The notes beneath the pieces were generated by a model that made no database searches, was not told where the DNA came from, and saw nothing but the letters and a program-made list of their open reading frames with translations. Of a DNA stretch of 64,000 bases, positions 44,704 through 52,777 are shown piece by piece. This stretch comes from Pseudomonadota bacterium. Lineage in GTDB: Bacteria; Pseudomonadota; Alphaproteobacteria; Rhizobiales; Tepidamorphaceae. The stretch covers positions 1-64,000 of the forward strand of contig JAEWYT010000196.1 in NCBI GenBank assembly GCA_023458595.1. The letters are read 5' to 3'. Numbering within the stretch: position 1 is the stretch's first letter; each line of letters begins with the position of its first letter. Both the position numbers and the translations under genes were made by a program.

Positions 44704-45555
44704 TCAGTCGGCGACCGCGAACTCGACATTGACCTGGCCGGAGCCGGTCGCCTCGAAATAGGGGCAGAGCTCGGTCGCCGCGCCGCGATAGCGGTCCCAG
44801 CCGAGCGCGCCGAAAAGCATGGCCGTGTCCGCCATCAGCCCCTCCCCGTTGCACTTCCTCGAGTACTCGGGAAGCATGTCGAGGAATTCCTTGTAGCGCC
44901 GCTCCCGCCACAGATCGAGCACGCGCAGGTCCATCTGCTTGTTGAACTCGCTCGAGATCGTGAACCACGACCGCTCGTCGAAGCCCTCGTTGTCCCACAG
45001 CTTGTGCGACAGGGAGCCGCTCGCCAGCAGGGCGACGGTCGCGCCGGAGCGCTCGATGCCCCTGCGGATCGCCTCGCCGAAGCGGCGGTTCTCGTCGATC
45101 GAGGTGAACAGGGGCGAGGCGACCGAGACGACGCGGATCGCGGAATCCGGGTTCATGTAGCGCATCGGCAGCAGCGTGCCGTACTCGAGCGCGAGCGTGG
45201 GAACCGCGTGGGCGTGCGCCTCGAGCCCGACCTCGGGCGCAGCGGCGGCGATCAGCTCGCCGAGCGCGGGGGCGCCCGGATAGTCGTGGGCGATGTCCTG
45301 CAGGAGATGCGGGATCTCGTGGCTCGTGTAGACGCCCCGGTGACGCTCGCCGGCGTTGACGTGGAAGCCGATGTTGACGAGCCAGTGGGTGTCGACGACG
45401 ACGTAGGTGTCGACGCCGATCTCGCGGGCCTTGTCGCCGAGCGCCTTCAGGGAGTCGATCGCAGGCTTGCGGCAGTCCTTGAACGGCCCGTCGCGCTCCG
45501 ACAGAACCATGGTGGGGACATGCGTGATCTTGGCGGCCAGAGCGAGCGTACCCAT
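44704..45555 (-). CDS. hpcB: 3,4-dihydroxyphenylacetate 2,3-dioxygenase, type III (LigB/HpcB fold)
   Basis: Extradiol dioxygenase of the protocatechuate-4,5-dioxygenase (LigB) superfamily. It is 283 residues from ATG 45555, the same length as E. coli HpcB. It shares with that protein GTLALAAKITHVP (His12 metal ligand), VDTHWLVN (His57), LEYGTLLPMRYMN and LASGSLSH, with the C-terminal GSGQVNVEF. GAGGAAG lies upstream. It cleaves the same bond as the neighbouring type I enzyme, by a different fold. Whether both act in vivo or one has another catechol substrate cannot be read from the sequence. Confidence 0.92.
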   Translation of the reverse strand: MGTLALAAKITHVPTMVLSERDGPFKDCRKPAIDSLKALGDKAREIGVDTYVVVDTHWLVNIGFHVNAGERHRGVYTSHEIPHLLQDIAHDYPGAPALGELIAAAAPEVGLEAHAHAVPTLALEYGTLLPMRYMNPDSAIRVVSVASPLFTSIDENRRFGEAIRRGIERSGATVALLASGSLSHKLWDNEGFDERSWFTISSEFNKQMDLRVLDLWRERRYKEFLDMLPEYSRKCNGEGLMADTAMLFGALGWDRYRGAATELCPYFEATGSGQVNVEFAVAD

Positions 45556-45601
45556 TCGTCTTCCTCCCCGCACCGGCCGGCCGAGCGGCTCAAGCGCCGA
45601 G

Positions 45602-47128
45602 TCAGCTCATACCTATCCGGGGCACCTTGTGCCCGCCGAGGCCGATCGCGATGTTCTTGGTTTCCATGTAGAAGTCGAAGCTGTAGTCGCCGCCGTCGCG
45701 GCCGATGCCGGACGACTTCATGCCGACGAACGGGGTCGGCAGGTGGCGGACGTTCTCCGAGTTGACCCAGACCATGCCGGCCTCGACGCCCTGCGCGATC
45801 CTGTGGGCGCGGCCGACGTCGTTCGTCCACAGATAGGCGGCGAGGCCGTATCGCACGTCGTTCGCGATCGACAGCGCCTCCGCCTCGTCCTTGAACGGGA
45901 TCATCGTCAGCACCGGTCCGAAGATCTCCTCCTGGGCGATCCGCATGTCGCTTCGGGCATGCGTATAGAGCGTCGGCTCGACGAAATTGCCTTCCTCGCC
46001 GATCCGGCCGCCACCGATGGCTATCGTCGCACCGTCGGCCCTTGCGGCATTGACATAGCTCATGACCTTGTCGAGGTGGCGCGGATGGATCAGCGGGCCG
46101 ATCTCGGTGGCGGGATCGAGCGGATGGCCGACGCGCATTTTCCCGACGCGTTCCACGGCCTTAGCGGCGAACTCCTCATAAATCGATTCATGGACCAGCG
46201 CCCGGCTCGACGAGGTGCAGCGCTCGCCGTTCAGCGAGTAGATCATGAACAGGACGGCATCGAGCGCCCTGTCGAGGTCGGCGTCGTCGAAGACGATCAC
46301 CGGGTTCTTGCCGCCGAGCTCGAAATGGACGCGCTTCAGGGTCGGCGCGCCCTGGGCCATGATGTGGCTGCCGGTCGCGGATTCGCCGACGAAGCCGATC
46401 GCCCTGATGTCGGGATGCTCGGTCAGCGCCCTGCCCGCCTCCTCGCCGATGCCGTGGACGGTGTTCAGCACGCCGGCCGGCAGGCCCGCCTCCAGGCAGA
46501 TCCCGGAGAGCAGCGTCGCCGTCAGCGGGCTCCATTCCGCCGGTTTGTGCACCACCGTGCAGCCGGCGGCGAGCGCGAGCGCGATCTTCCAGGTCGACAG
46601 CATGAACGGCGTGTTCCACGGCGTGATGACGCCGACCGGACCGATCGGCACGCGCATGGTGTAGTTCAGGTGCGTGCCGGTCGGCAGCGACAGGCCGTCA
46701 TTCGCCGAAGGCGCGCGATCGGCGAAGAAGCGGAAGTTCTCCGCCCCCCGCAGGGCCGCCTTCGACATGTAGCGGATCGGCTGGCCGGTATCGAGGCACT
46801 CGACGAAGGCGATCTCCTCCGCCCGCGCCTCGATGGCATCGGCAATCCGGTGCAGGATCGCCCGCCGCTCCTCGCCCCTGGTGTTGCGCCAGGACTTGAA
46901 GGCAGCCGCCGCCGAGCGGGCGGCGAGATCGATTTCCGCGGCCCCGCCGCGCGCCACCTCGGCGAGCACCGCCCCGTCGACGGGCGAGACGGTTTCGAAC
47001 GTCGTTCCGTCACCCGAACGGGGCTCGCCGTCGATCAGGTGGGCGACCGGCGCCTTCCGGAACCGCGCCAGATAGCCCTCCGCGCGGCCCAGCACCTCGC
47101 GATCGACGACGTTCGTCGGGGCGTTCAT
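45602..47128 (-). CDS. hpaE: 5-carboxymethyl-2-hydroxymuconate semialdehyde dehydrogenase
   Basis: NAD-dependent oxidation of the ring-cleavage aldehyde to 5-carboxymethyl-2-hydroxymuconate. The 508-residue aldehyde dehydrogenase has the substrate-assisting TPWNTPFMLST, the glutamate motif FELGGKNPVIV and the catalytic cysteine in NGERCTSSSRAL. Homology to HpaE, rather than a general aldehyde dehydrogenase, is inferred from the operon. Its ATG overlaps the TGA of hpaF by four bases (ATGA). Confidence 0.93.
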   Translation of the reverse strand: MNAPTNVVDREVLGRAEGYLARFRKAPVAHLIDGEPRSGDGTTFETVSPVDGAVLAEVARGGAAEIDLAARSAAAAFKSWRNTRGEERRAILHRIADAIEARAEEIAFVECLDTGQPIRYMSKAALRGAENFRFFADRAPSANDGLSLPTGTHLNYTMRVPIGPVGVITPWNTPFMLSTWKIALALAAGCTVVHKPAEWSPLTATLLSGICLEAGLPAGVLNTVHGIGEEAGRALTEHPDIRAIGFVGESATGSHIMAQGAPTLKRVHFELGGKNPVIVFDDADLDRALDAVLFMIYSLNGERCTSSSRALVHESIYEEFAAKAVERVGKMRVGHPLDPATEIGPLIHPRHLDKVMSYVNAARADGATIAIGGGRIGEEGNFVEPTLYTHARSDMRIAQEEIFGPVLTMIPFKDEAEALSIANDVRYGLAAYLWTNDVGRAHRIAQGVEAGMVWVNSENVRHLPTPFVGMKSSGIGRDGGDYSFDFYMETKNIAIGLGGHKVPRIGMS

Positions 47129-47520
47129 GAGGATTTGTCCCTGTTGCGGCGCTCGCGGATCGTGTTGCGGCGGAAGGTCATGGAGCGGTCGATCTCGTGC
47201 ACCTCGACGGCAAGCGAGACCGGCGTCGTCGACAGGAGATCGGCAAGCTTCGTCTCCGCGGTCGCGAGCAGCGACTTGCCGAGGTTCTCGCGCGCCTCGA
47301 CCGGGCGTCCCTGGGCGACGCGGGCGGTGATGTGGACGAAGCCGTTCTCCGGGTTGCCGTCGCCGACCTTGTAGATATCGCGCCGGAACGCGCGGCTGCG
47401 GATGCCGTCGATGTCGAACAGGCCGGTGGCGAGCGCCGCCTCGTGCAGGGCGCCGACGAGGCCCGGGACGTCCATCTTCGGCTCGAGATTGGCGCTGTAC
47501 TCGACGATCACATGGGGCAT
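47125..47520 (-). CDS. hpaF: 5-carboxymethyl-2-hydroxymuconate delta-isomerase
   Basis: A 131-residue tautomerase-fold isomerase that follows HpaE in the homoprotocatechuate meta-cleavage pathway. The N-terminus MPHVIVEYSANLE gives the catalytic Pro after Met removal. The start at 47520 has an AGGGAGAAGG site; a longer frame to 47658 lacks this proline. It is the first gene of the operon, and hpaE follows with an overlap. The pathway's decarboxylase and hydratase genes (hpaG, hpaH, hpaI) are not in the window. Confidence 0.92.
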   Translation of the reverse strand: MPHVIVEYSANLEPKMDVPGLVGALHEAALATGLFDIDGIRSRAFRRDIYKVGDGNPENGFVHITARVAQGRPVEARENLGKSLLATAETKLADLLSTTPVSLAVEVHEIDRSMTFRRNTIRERRNRDKSS

Positions 47521-47570
47521 CGGCGCCTTCTCCCTTCCGCCGCGCGGAGGGTTCGCGCAGGCGGCTATTG

Positions 47571-47582
47571 TTGGTATATCAA
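47571..47582 (-). promoter_or_regulatory. palindrome TTGGTATATCAA upstream of hpaF
   Basis: Ten of twelve bases fit a perfect palindrome. It sits 51 bases before the hpaF ATG and about 180 before the divergent dehydrogenase gene, in a short AT-rich stretch. It is a plausible operator for HpaR or another regulator of the operon; it does not match the repeats in front of hpaR. Confidence 0.45.
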
Positions 47583-47760
47583 ACGATATTCGCCCCCGCG
47601 GCCGGCGGTCAATCGCGCCCTTGCGCCGGGGGACCCGGCCGCGCGTCCCGGGCGCCATGCCTCCGGCGCATACCCTCCGGCCCTCCGGAAGCGGTTACCC
47701 GGCGGGCCAATCGCGGTAGTGTCGTCGCAGCGCCAGCCTGAATCCAGAGTCCGATCTCTC

Positions 47761-50115
47761 ATGAGCCATTCCCCCGAATTCGCCATCGGCAAGCCGGTCC
47801 GCCGCAGCGAGGACCCGAAGCTCGTCAGCGGCCACGGAAAGTACACCGACGACGTCTCGCTGCCCGGCCAGGCCTACGGCGCGGTGGTGCGCAGCGTGTT
47901 CGCGCACGGCACGATCAACGGGATCGACGCCTCCGCCGCGCTGGAAATGCCGGGGGTGCTCGCCGTCTACACCGGCGCCGACCTCGAGGCGGCGGGATAC
48001 GGGGGCCTGCCCTGCAACGTCCAGATCAACGACCGGCACGGCGAGCCGATGGTGAAGCCGTTCCGCCCGGTGCTGGCGACGAGGAAGGTCGCCTTCGTCG
48101 GCGATCCGGTCGCCTTCGTCGTCGCGGAGACGCCTTGGGCCGCGCGCGACGCCGCCGAGGCGGTCGAGGTCGACATCGACCCCCTGCCCGCCGTCACCGA
48201 TGCGGCGACCGCGCTGCAGCCGGGCGCGCCGCGGATCCACGACGAGGCGCCGGGCAACCTGGCGATCGACTATCACTCGGGCGACACCGCCGCCGTCGAC
48301 AAGGCGCTCGCCGAGGCCGATCACGTGACGCGGCTATCGCTGACGAGCGACCGGCTGGTCGTCGCGGCGATGGAGCCGCGCGCGGGACTCGCCTCCTACG
48401 ACCCGCAGACCGGGCGCTACGAGGTCCACGTGCCGAGCCAGGGCGTGTTCGCGATGAAGAACATGCTGGCGGGCATTCTCGGCGTCGCGCCCGAGAAGGT
48501 GCGCATCCTCACCGGCAATGTCGGCGGCTCGTTCGGCATGAAGTCGATGCTGTATCCCGAGACCGTCCTCGTCTGCCACGCGGCGAAGGCGCTCGGGCGG
48601 CCGGTGAAATGGACGTCGGACCGCGCCGGCGCGTTCCTGTCCGACAGCCACGGCCGCGACATCCAGGTGACGGGCACGCTGGCGCTCGACAAGCGGGGGA
48701 CGATCAAGGCGCTCAGGATCGAGGGCTTCGGCAATCTCGGCGCCCATCTCAACCACGTCGCGCCGATCTACTTCACCGCCAACATCGCCAAGAACGTCGT
48801 CAGCATCTACCGCACGCCGCTGATCGAGGTCGCGATCAAGTGCGCCTTCACCAACACGACCGTCGTCGGCCCCTATCGCGGCGCCGGGCGGCCGGACGCG
48901 AACTACCTGATGGAGCGGCTGATCGATACCGCCGCCGCCGAGATGGGCCTCGACCGGGTGAAGCTCCGCCGGCGCAACCAGATCAAGCCTGGGCAGATCC
49001 CTTACCATGCGCCCTCCGACCTCACCTACGACAGCGGCGACTTCCCGGCGGTGTTCGAGGAGGCGCTGGAACGCGCCGACTGGGACGGCTTCAAGGCCCG
49101 CCAGCGCGAGTCGAAGAAGCTTGGCAAGCTGCGCGGGCGGGGCATCGGCAGCTACCTCGAGGTGACCGCCCCGCCGAACAAGGAGATGGGCGGCATCCGC
49201 TTCGAGCCGGACGGCGACGTCACCATCATCACCGGCACGCTCGACTACGGCCAGGGCCACGCCGCGCCCTTCGCGCAGGTGCTGTCGGAAAAGCTCGGCG
49301 TGCCCTTCGACCGCATCCGCCTCCTGCAGGGCGATTCCGACGAGATCGTCTTCGGGGCGGGAACCGGAGGATCGCGCTCGGCGATGATGAGCGGGGCGGC
49401 GATCGTGGAGGCTTCGGAGAAGGTGATCGAGAAGGGCAAGCGGCTCGCCGGCCTCGCGCTCGAGGCGGCGGTGGAGGACATCGAGTTCTCCGACGGCGCC
49501 TTCCGGGTCGCCGGCACCGACGTCTCGATCGACATCATGGAGCTCGCGGAGCGGGTGCAGCGGGGCCTGTCGTCGCCGGAGGCGGAGGACCTCGACGTGA
49601 CGCACCTCACCGAGGTGATCCCCTCCTCCTTTCCGAACGGCACGCATGTGGCCGAGGTGGAGATCGATCCCGAGACCGGCGTCGTCGAGGTCGCGCGCTA
49701 TTCGATGGTCAACGACTTCGGCACGGTGCTGAACCCGATGCTGGTGGAGGGCCAGCTGCACGGCGGCGTGATGCAGGGCATCGGCCAGACGCTGATGGAG
49801 ATGACGGCCTACGACGACGAGGGCCAGCTTCTGACCGGCTCCTTCACCGACTACGCCATGCCGCGCGCCGACAACGCGCCCGATTTCGTCTTCGCCAGCC
49901 ACCCGGTGCCGGCGACCACCAACCCGCTCGGCGTCAAGGGCTGCGGCGAGGCCGGCTGCGCGGGATCGCTGTCGGCGATCATGAACGCGGTGGTGGATGC
50001 GCTCAGGCCCTACGGGATCACGCACATGGACATGCCGGTGACGCCGGAGAAGGTGTGGCGGGCGGTGAATGAGCGTGGGAGCGCGACCGGGCCGGACGCC
50101 GGCGCCGCGGGATGA
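47761..50115 (+). CDS. xanthine-dehydrogenase-family molybdopterin subunit (orphan)
   Basis: Large, molybdenum-cofactor-bearing subunit of a hydroxylase of the aldehyde/CO/xanthine dehydrogenase family. It is 784 residues from ATG 47761 (MSHSPEFAIGKPVRRSED). The first half has the a/b hammerhead (GKYTDDVSLPG), then TGNVGGSFGMKS. The active-site loop GPYRGAGRPDANY is of the form-II type, lacking the AYRCSFR of true CO dehydrogenase. The C-terminal KGCGEAGCAGS carries the expected glutamate. No FAD or iron-sulfur subunit gene lies nearby, so partners must be elsewhere. It is divergent from the hpa operon. Confidence 0.92.
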   Translation: MSHSPEFAIGKPVRRSEDPKLVSGHGKYTDDVSLPGQAYGAVVRSVFAHGTINGIDASAALEMPGVLAVYTGADLEAAGYGGLPCNVQINDRHGEPMVKPFRPVLATRKVAFVGDPVAFVVAETPWAARDAAEAVEVDIDPLPAVTDAATALQPGAPRIHDEAPGNLAIDYHSGDTAAVDKALAEADHVTRLSLTSDRLVVAAMEPRAGLASYDPQTGRYEVHVPSQGVFAMKNMLAGILGVAPEKVRILTGNVGGSFGMKSMLYPETVLVCHAAKALGRPVKWTSDRAGAFLSDSHGRDIQVTGTLALDKRGTIKALRIEGFGNLGAHLNHVAPIYFTANIAKNVVSIYRTPLIEVAIKCAFTNTTVVGPYRGAGRPDANYLMERLIDTAAAEMGLDRVKLRRRNQIKPGQIPYHAPSDLTYDSGDFPAVFEEALERADWDGFKARQRESKKLGKLRGRGIGSYLEVTAPPNKEMGGIRFEPDGDVTIITGTLDYGQGHAAPFAQVLSEKLGVPFDRIRLLQGDSDEIVFGAGTGGSRSAMMSGAAIVEASEKVIEKGKRLAGLALEAAVEDIEFSDGAFRVAGTDVSIDIMELAERVQRGLSSPEAEDLDVTHLTEVIPSSFPNGTHVAEVEIDPETGVVEVARYSMVNDFGTVLNPMLVEGQLHGGVMQGIGQTLMEMTAYDDEGQLLTGSFTDYAMPRADNAPDFVFASHPVPATTNPLGVKGCGEAGCAGSLSAIMNAVVDALRPYGITHMDMPVTPEKVWRAVNERGSATGPDAGAAG

Positions 50116-50279
50116 CGGCGGCGCGTCGCCCGGACGAGCGCCGCCGGGCGCGGCTTGCCGGCGAATCCGGAGATCGCGCCCGTCGCCTTTCCGTTCCGTC
50201 AGAAGGCCGCCGGTCGGTTTTCGCCACTTCGCCACCCAATTTTCGGCAAAGTTAGCCGCGATAGGTTAACCAACGGGGG

Positions 50280-50345
50280 GCGCTAGCTGTCGCGCCGGCG
50301 CGTCACGCGCCGCGCAGATCCGCGGAGGCGGAGGACAGCTAACGC
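50280..50345 (+). promoter_or_regulatory. structured 5' leader with a three-way-junction fold
   Basis: Outer arms TAGCTGTC/GACAGCTA (50284-50291, 50334-50341) extend by three more pairs past one mismatch (50280-50282 with 50343-50345). They enclose two hairpins: GGCGCG/CGCGCC (50297-50302, 50306-50311) and CCGC/GCGG (50320-50323, 50328-50331). The fold ends just before the AAAGG ribosome site (50346-50350). It could regulate translation of the beta-helix gene. Structure was read by eye only. Confidence 0.5.
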
Positions 50346-50359
50346 AAAGGATGTCTGCC

Positions 50360-51313
50360 ATGAACCTGCCGACCGCGTGCGTCCGCGCCGCGCCCGTCCT
50401 CGCCGTCATCGTAGCCCTCGGCGCCAGCCCGCAACCGGCGGCGGCGGCGAAGTGCGTCACAAACGTCTGGACGAACCTGGAGGCCTGCGGCTGGGCGGGC
50501 CGCAAGAACACCGGCAAGCGCAAGCGCATGAAGCTGAAGCGCACGCAAAGCCGCACCATCACCCGCGACAACACCGTGATCAAGGGCGAGAAGATCGGCC
50601 CCGACGGGCTCGTCATCGACGCCAGGAACGTCGTCGTCAGGGACAGCGTCATCATCAAGAGGAGCGGACCCAACGGCAGCGGCGTGATCAAGATCCTGCC
50701 GGGCGCGAGCGCCAAGATCGTCCGCACCCGCCTCAACGGCAGCAACGGCACGCACGCCGGCATCTGGTACGAAGGCACCAGGCTCGTCGCCCGCGCCAAC
50801 GACATATTCGGGGTCAACGACGGCGTCTTCGTCTGGGACGCGAGCAACTTCATACTCACGAAGAACTACCTGCACGACTTCACCGAGAACGCCGGCAACG
50901 GGCACGTCGACGGCTTCCAGACCGAAGGGGCCTCGAACGGCGTCATCCGCCACAACACCTTCAACGTGAAGCAGGACCAGACCTCGGCCATCGCCATCTG
51001 GAACGGCCGCCGCGACAGCTCCAACATCCTGGTCGAGAACAACCTGCTGGCCGGCGGCGGCTTCACCATCTACGCGGAGGACTACAGCCCCTCGGAGGAC
51101 AACCCCCAGGGCGGCTACTCGGTGACCAACATCCGCTTCGTCAACAACAAGTTCTCCACCGTCAACTATCCGTGCGTCGGCTATTGGGGCGTCTGGTTCC
51201 CCCGCGGCGCGCCGACGGACGGCTGGCGCAGGACCGGCAACGTCGTGCTGGAGACCGGCCGCAACGTCGACACGCAGAACCCGCCGAAGCCGGGCGGCGG
51301 CCGGTGCGAATAG
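50360..51313 (+). CDS. secreted right-handed parallel beta-helix protein
   Basis: A 317-residue exported protein with a signal peptide (LPTACVRAAPVLAVIVALGA, cut near AAAAKC). Repeats of the beta-helix type (GVIRHNTFNVKQ, NILVENNLLAGGG, VTNIRFVNNKFST) suggest a pectate-lyase-like carbohydrate-binding or lyase fold. Paired cysteines occur at both ends. ATG 50360 is nine bases after AAAGG; ATG 50351 is also in frame but too close to that site. No catalytic lyase motif was recognised, so enzyme activity is unproven. A folded leader lies directly upstream. Confidence 0.85.
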   Translation: MNLPTACVRAAPVLAVIVALGASPQPAAAAKCVTNVWTNLEACGWAGRKNTGKRKRMKLKRTQSRTITRDNTVIKGEKIGPDGLVIDARNVVVRDSVIIKRSGPNGSGVIKILPGASAKIVRTRLNGSNGTHAGIWYEGTRLVARANDIFGVNDGVFVWDASNFILTKNYLHDFTENAGNGHVDGFQTEGASNGVIRHNTFNVKQDQTSAIAIWNGRRDSSNILVENNLLAGGGFTIYAEDYSPSEDNPQGGYSVTNIRFVNNKFSTVNYPCVGYWGVWFPRGAPTDGWRRTGNVVLETGRNVDTQNPPKPGGGRCE

Positions 51314-51388
51314 GCCGGCTATCGGCGGGACCCCGACGCCGCGGCGGAACGGAAACGCGGCGGATCGCCGGGATCCGCCGCGCCCGCC

Positions 51389-52069
51389 CTATCTGATCGC
51401 TTCCAGCGCCTGGCCCTTGGTGGACTCGACGAGGCCGTAGAAGACCTCGTTGACCTCGTCCCACTTGCCGATCGCGCCCTTCACGTTGTCCATCCAGCGC
51501 TTCACGTTCGGATATTTCGAGAAGTCGCAGTGGACGACCTCGCCGAGCGTGATGAGGCCGATGCCGAAATAGTCGGCGATGGTGATCTCGTCGCCGGCCA
51601 GGAATTTCCTGTCCGGGCCGATCCAGTAGTCGTTGAGGACCTTGAGCCAGCTTTCCGCGTTGGCCTTGCCCCACTTGATGGTCTCGGCGTGCGCCTCCTC
51701 GGTGGGGCGCTTGTGGTGGGGGAACACCTGCGGGTAGATGAAGCCGTAGGCGTAGTCGCGGTAGAAGTTCGAGTTGAACCAGTCCATCACCTCGTTGACC
51801 TTGGCCCGCCGCTTCAGGTCCTTCGGGTATTCGGGCAGGCCGTTCTTGTCGGCGAGATACTTCAGGATCGCCGAGGACTCGGTCAGGCGGAAATCGCCGT
51901 CCTCGAGCACGGGAACCATCCTGTTCGGGTTGATCGAGGCGAACGGCTCCTGATGGTGGGCGCCGGTGAAGAGGTCGACGACCTCCTCGTCGACGGGAAT
52001 GCCCTTCTCGTGGACGAACAGACGAACCGGCCGGCTCGTCATGGATACCGGATGCATGTAGAGCTTCAT
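51389..52069 (-). CDS. glutathione S-transferase family protein
   Basis: A 226-residue cytosolic protein. The N-terminal thioredoxin-like domain has MKLYMHPVSMTSRPVRLFV, with serine/threonine near the usual glutathione-activating site, and NPNRMVPVLEDGDFRLTESSAILKYLAD. A C-terminal helical domain follows from about residue 90. A strong GGAGG precedes ATG 52069. It lies 35 bases after a VOC-family gene on the same strand, so both may act on the same electrophilic or aromatic substrate. The substrate is unknown. Confidence 0.93.
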   Translation of the reverse strand: MKLYMHPVSMTSRPVRLFVHEKGIPVDEEVVDLFTGAHHQEPFASINPNRMVPVLEDGDFRLTESSAILKYLADKNGLPEYPKDLKRRAKVNEVMDWFNSNFYRDYAYGFIYPQVFPHHKRPTEEAHAETIKWGKANAESWLKVLNDYWIGPDRKFLAGDEITIADYFGIGLITLGEVVHCDFSKYPNVKRWMDNVKGAIGKWDEVNEVFYGLVESTKGQALEAIR

Positions 52070-52104
52070 GGCAGTCCTCCCTGTCGGAATCTCCGCGGTT
52101 CCTT

Positions 52105-52701
52105 TCAGTACGGGTTCTTCGGCGTCCGGTCGGAAGACAGGCTTCCGCGCGAGCGCTCGGTCAAAGCCTCGATGGCGTCGGCGAGGTGAACCTGGGCGAT
52201 GTTGTAGTCGCCGCGCTCGACGCGCAGCCTGTGGGCTTCCAGCAGCACCTCGGCATGGGTGAAGCCCGCCGGCGGCTCGAAGCGGTAGGCGGCGAGCTCG
52301 ATCGTCAGGCCGAGCGGGTCATTGAAGTAGATCGAATCCATGAAGCCGCGGTCCTTGACGCCGGAATGGCGGACGCCGCGGTGGTCGAGCCGGTCGATCG
52401 CCTGGTCGAACGTCGCCTTGGAGACGGCGAAGGCGATGTGGTGGACGCAGCCGGGCTCCGTCGGGGTGCGGCGCGGATCGGGCTTGCGGTCCTCCTTGGT
52501 GAAGATCGTGATCAGCCGCCCGTCGCCCGGATCGAAATAGAGGTGGCTCTCGTCGGGCACGTCGAGGTTCGGCTGCTCGAAGACGAAGGGCATGCCGAGC
52601 AGGCCCTCCCAGAAGTCGATCGAGGTCTGCCGGTCGGCCCCGACCAGCGTTATGTGGTGGACGCCCTGCGACTGCAGCTTGCGGATGGGTCTGTTGTCCA
52701 T
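52105..52701 (-). CDS. VOC-family dioxygenase/glyoxalase-like protein
   Basis: A 198-residue vicinal-oxygen-chelate protein with two beta-alpha-beta-beta-beta modules. Metal-ligand candidates are His15/16 (GVHHITLVG), His85/86 (CVHHIAFAVS) and Glu in LGLTIELAAYRFEP. The FDPGDGRLITIF and YFNDPLGL segments match ring-cleaving or glyoxalase-type members. It is too short for the 300-residue extradiol dioxygenases. GST gene next door; function unassigned. Confidence 0.88.
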   Translation of the reverse strand: MDNRPIRKLQSQGVHHITLVGADRQTSIDFWEGLLGMPFVFEQPNLDVPDESHLYFDPGDGRLITIFTKEDRKPDPRRTPTEPGCVHHIAFAVSKATFDQAIDRLDHRGVRHSGVKDRGFMDSIYFNDPLGLTIELAAYRFEPPAGFTHAEVLLEAHRLRVERGDYNIAQVHLADAIEALTERSRGSLSSDRTPKNPY

Positions 52702-52777
52702 TGTCGGGCTCCTCGTCTGGCGGAACCGGGGCCGCGCCGGCCGCGACCGGCTGGTCCGCCACGGTTCCCAATTCGGC

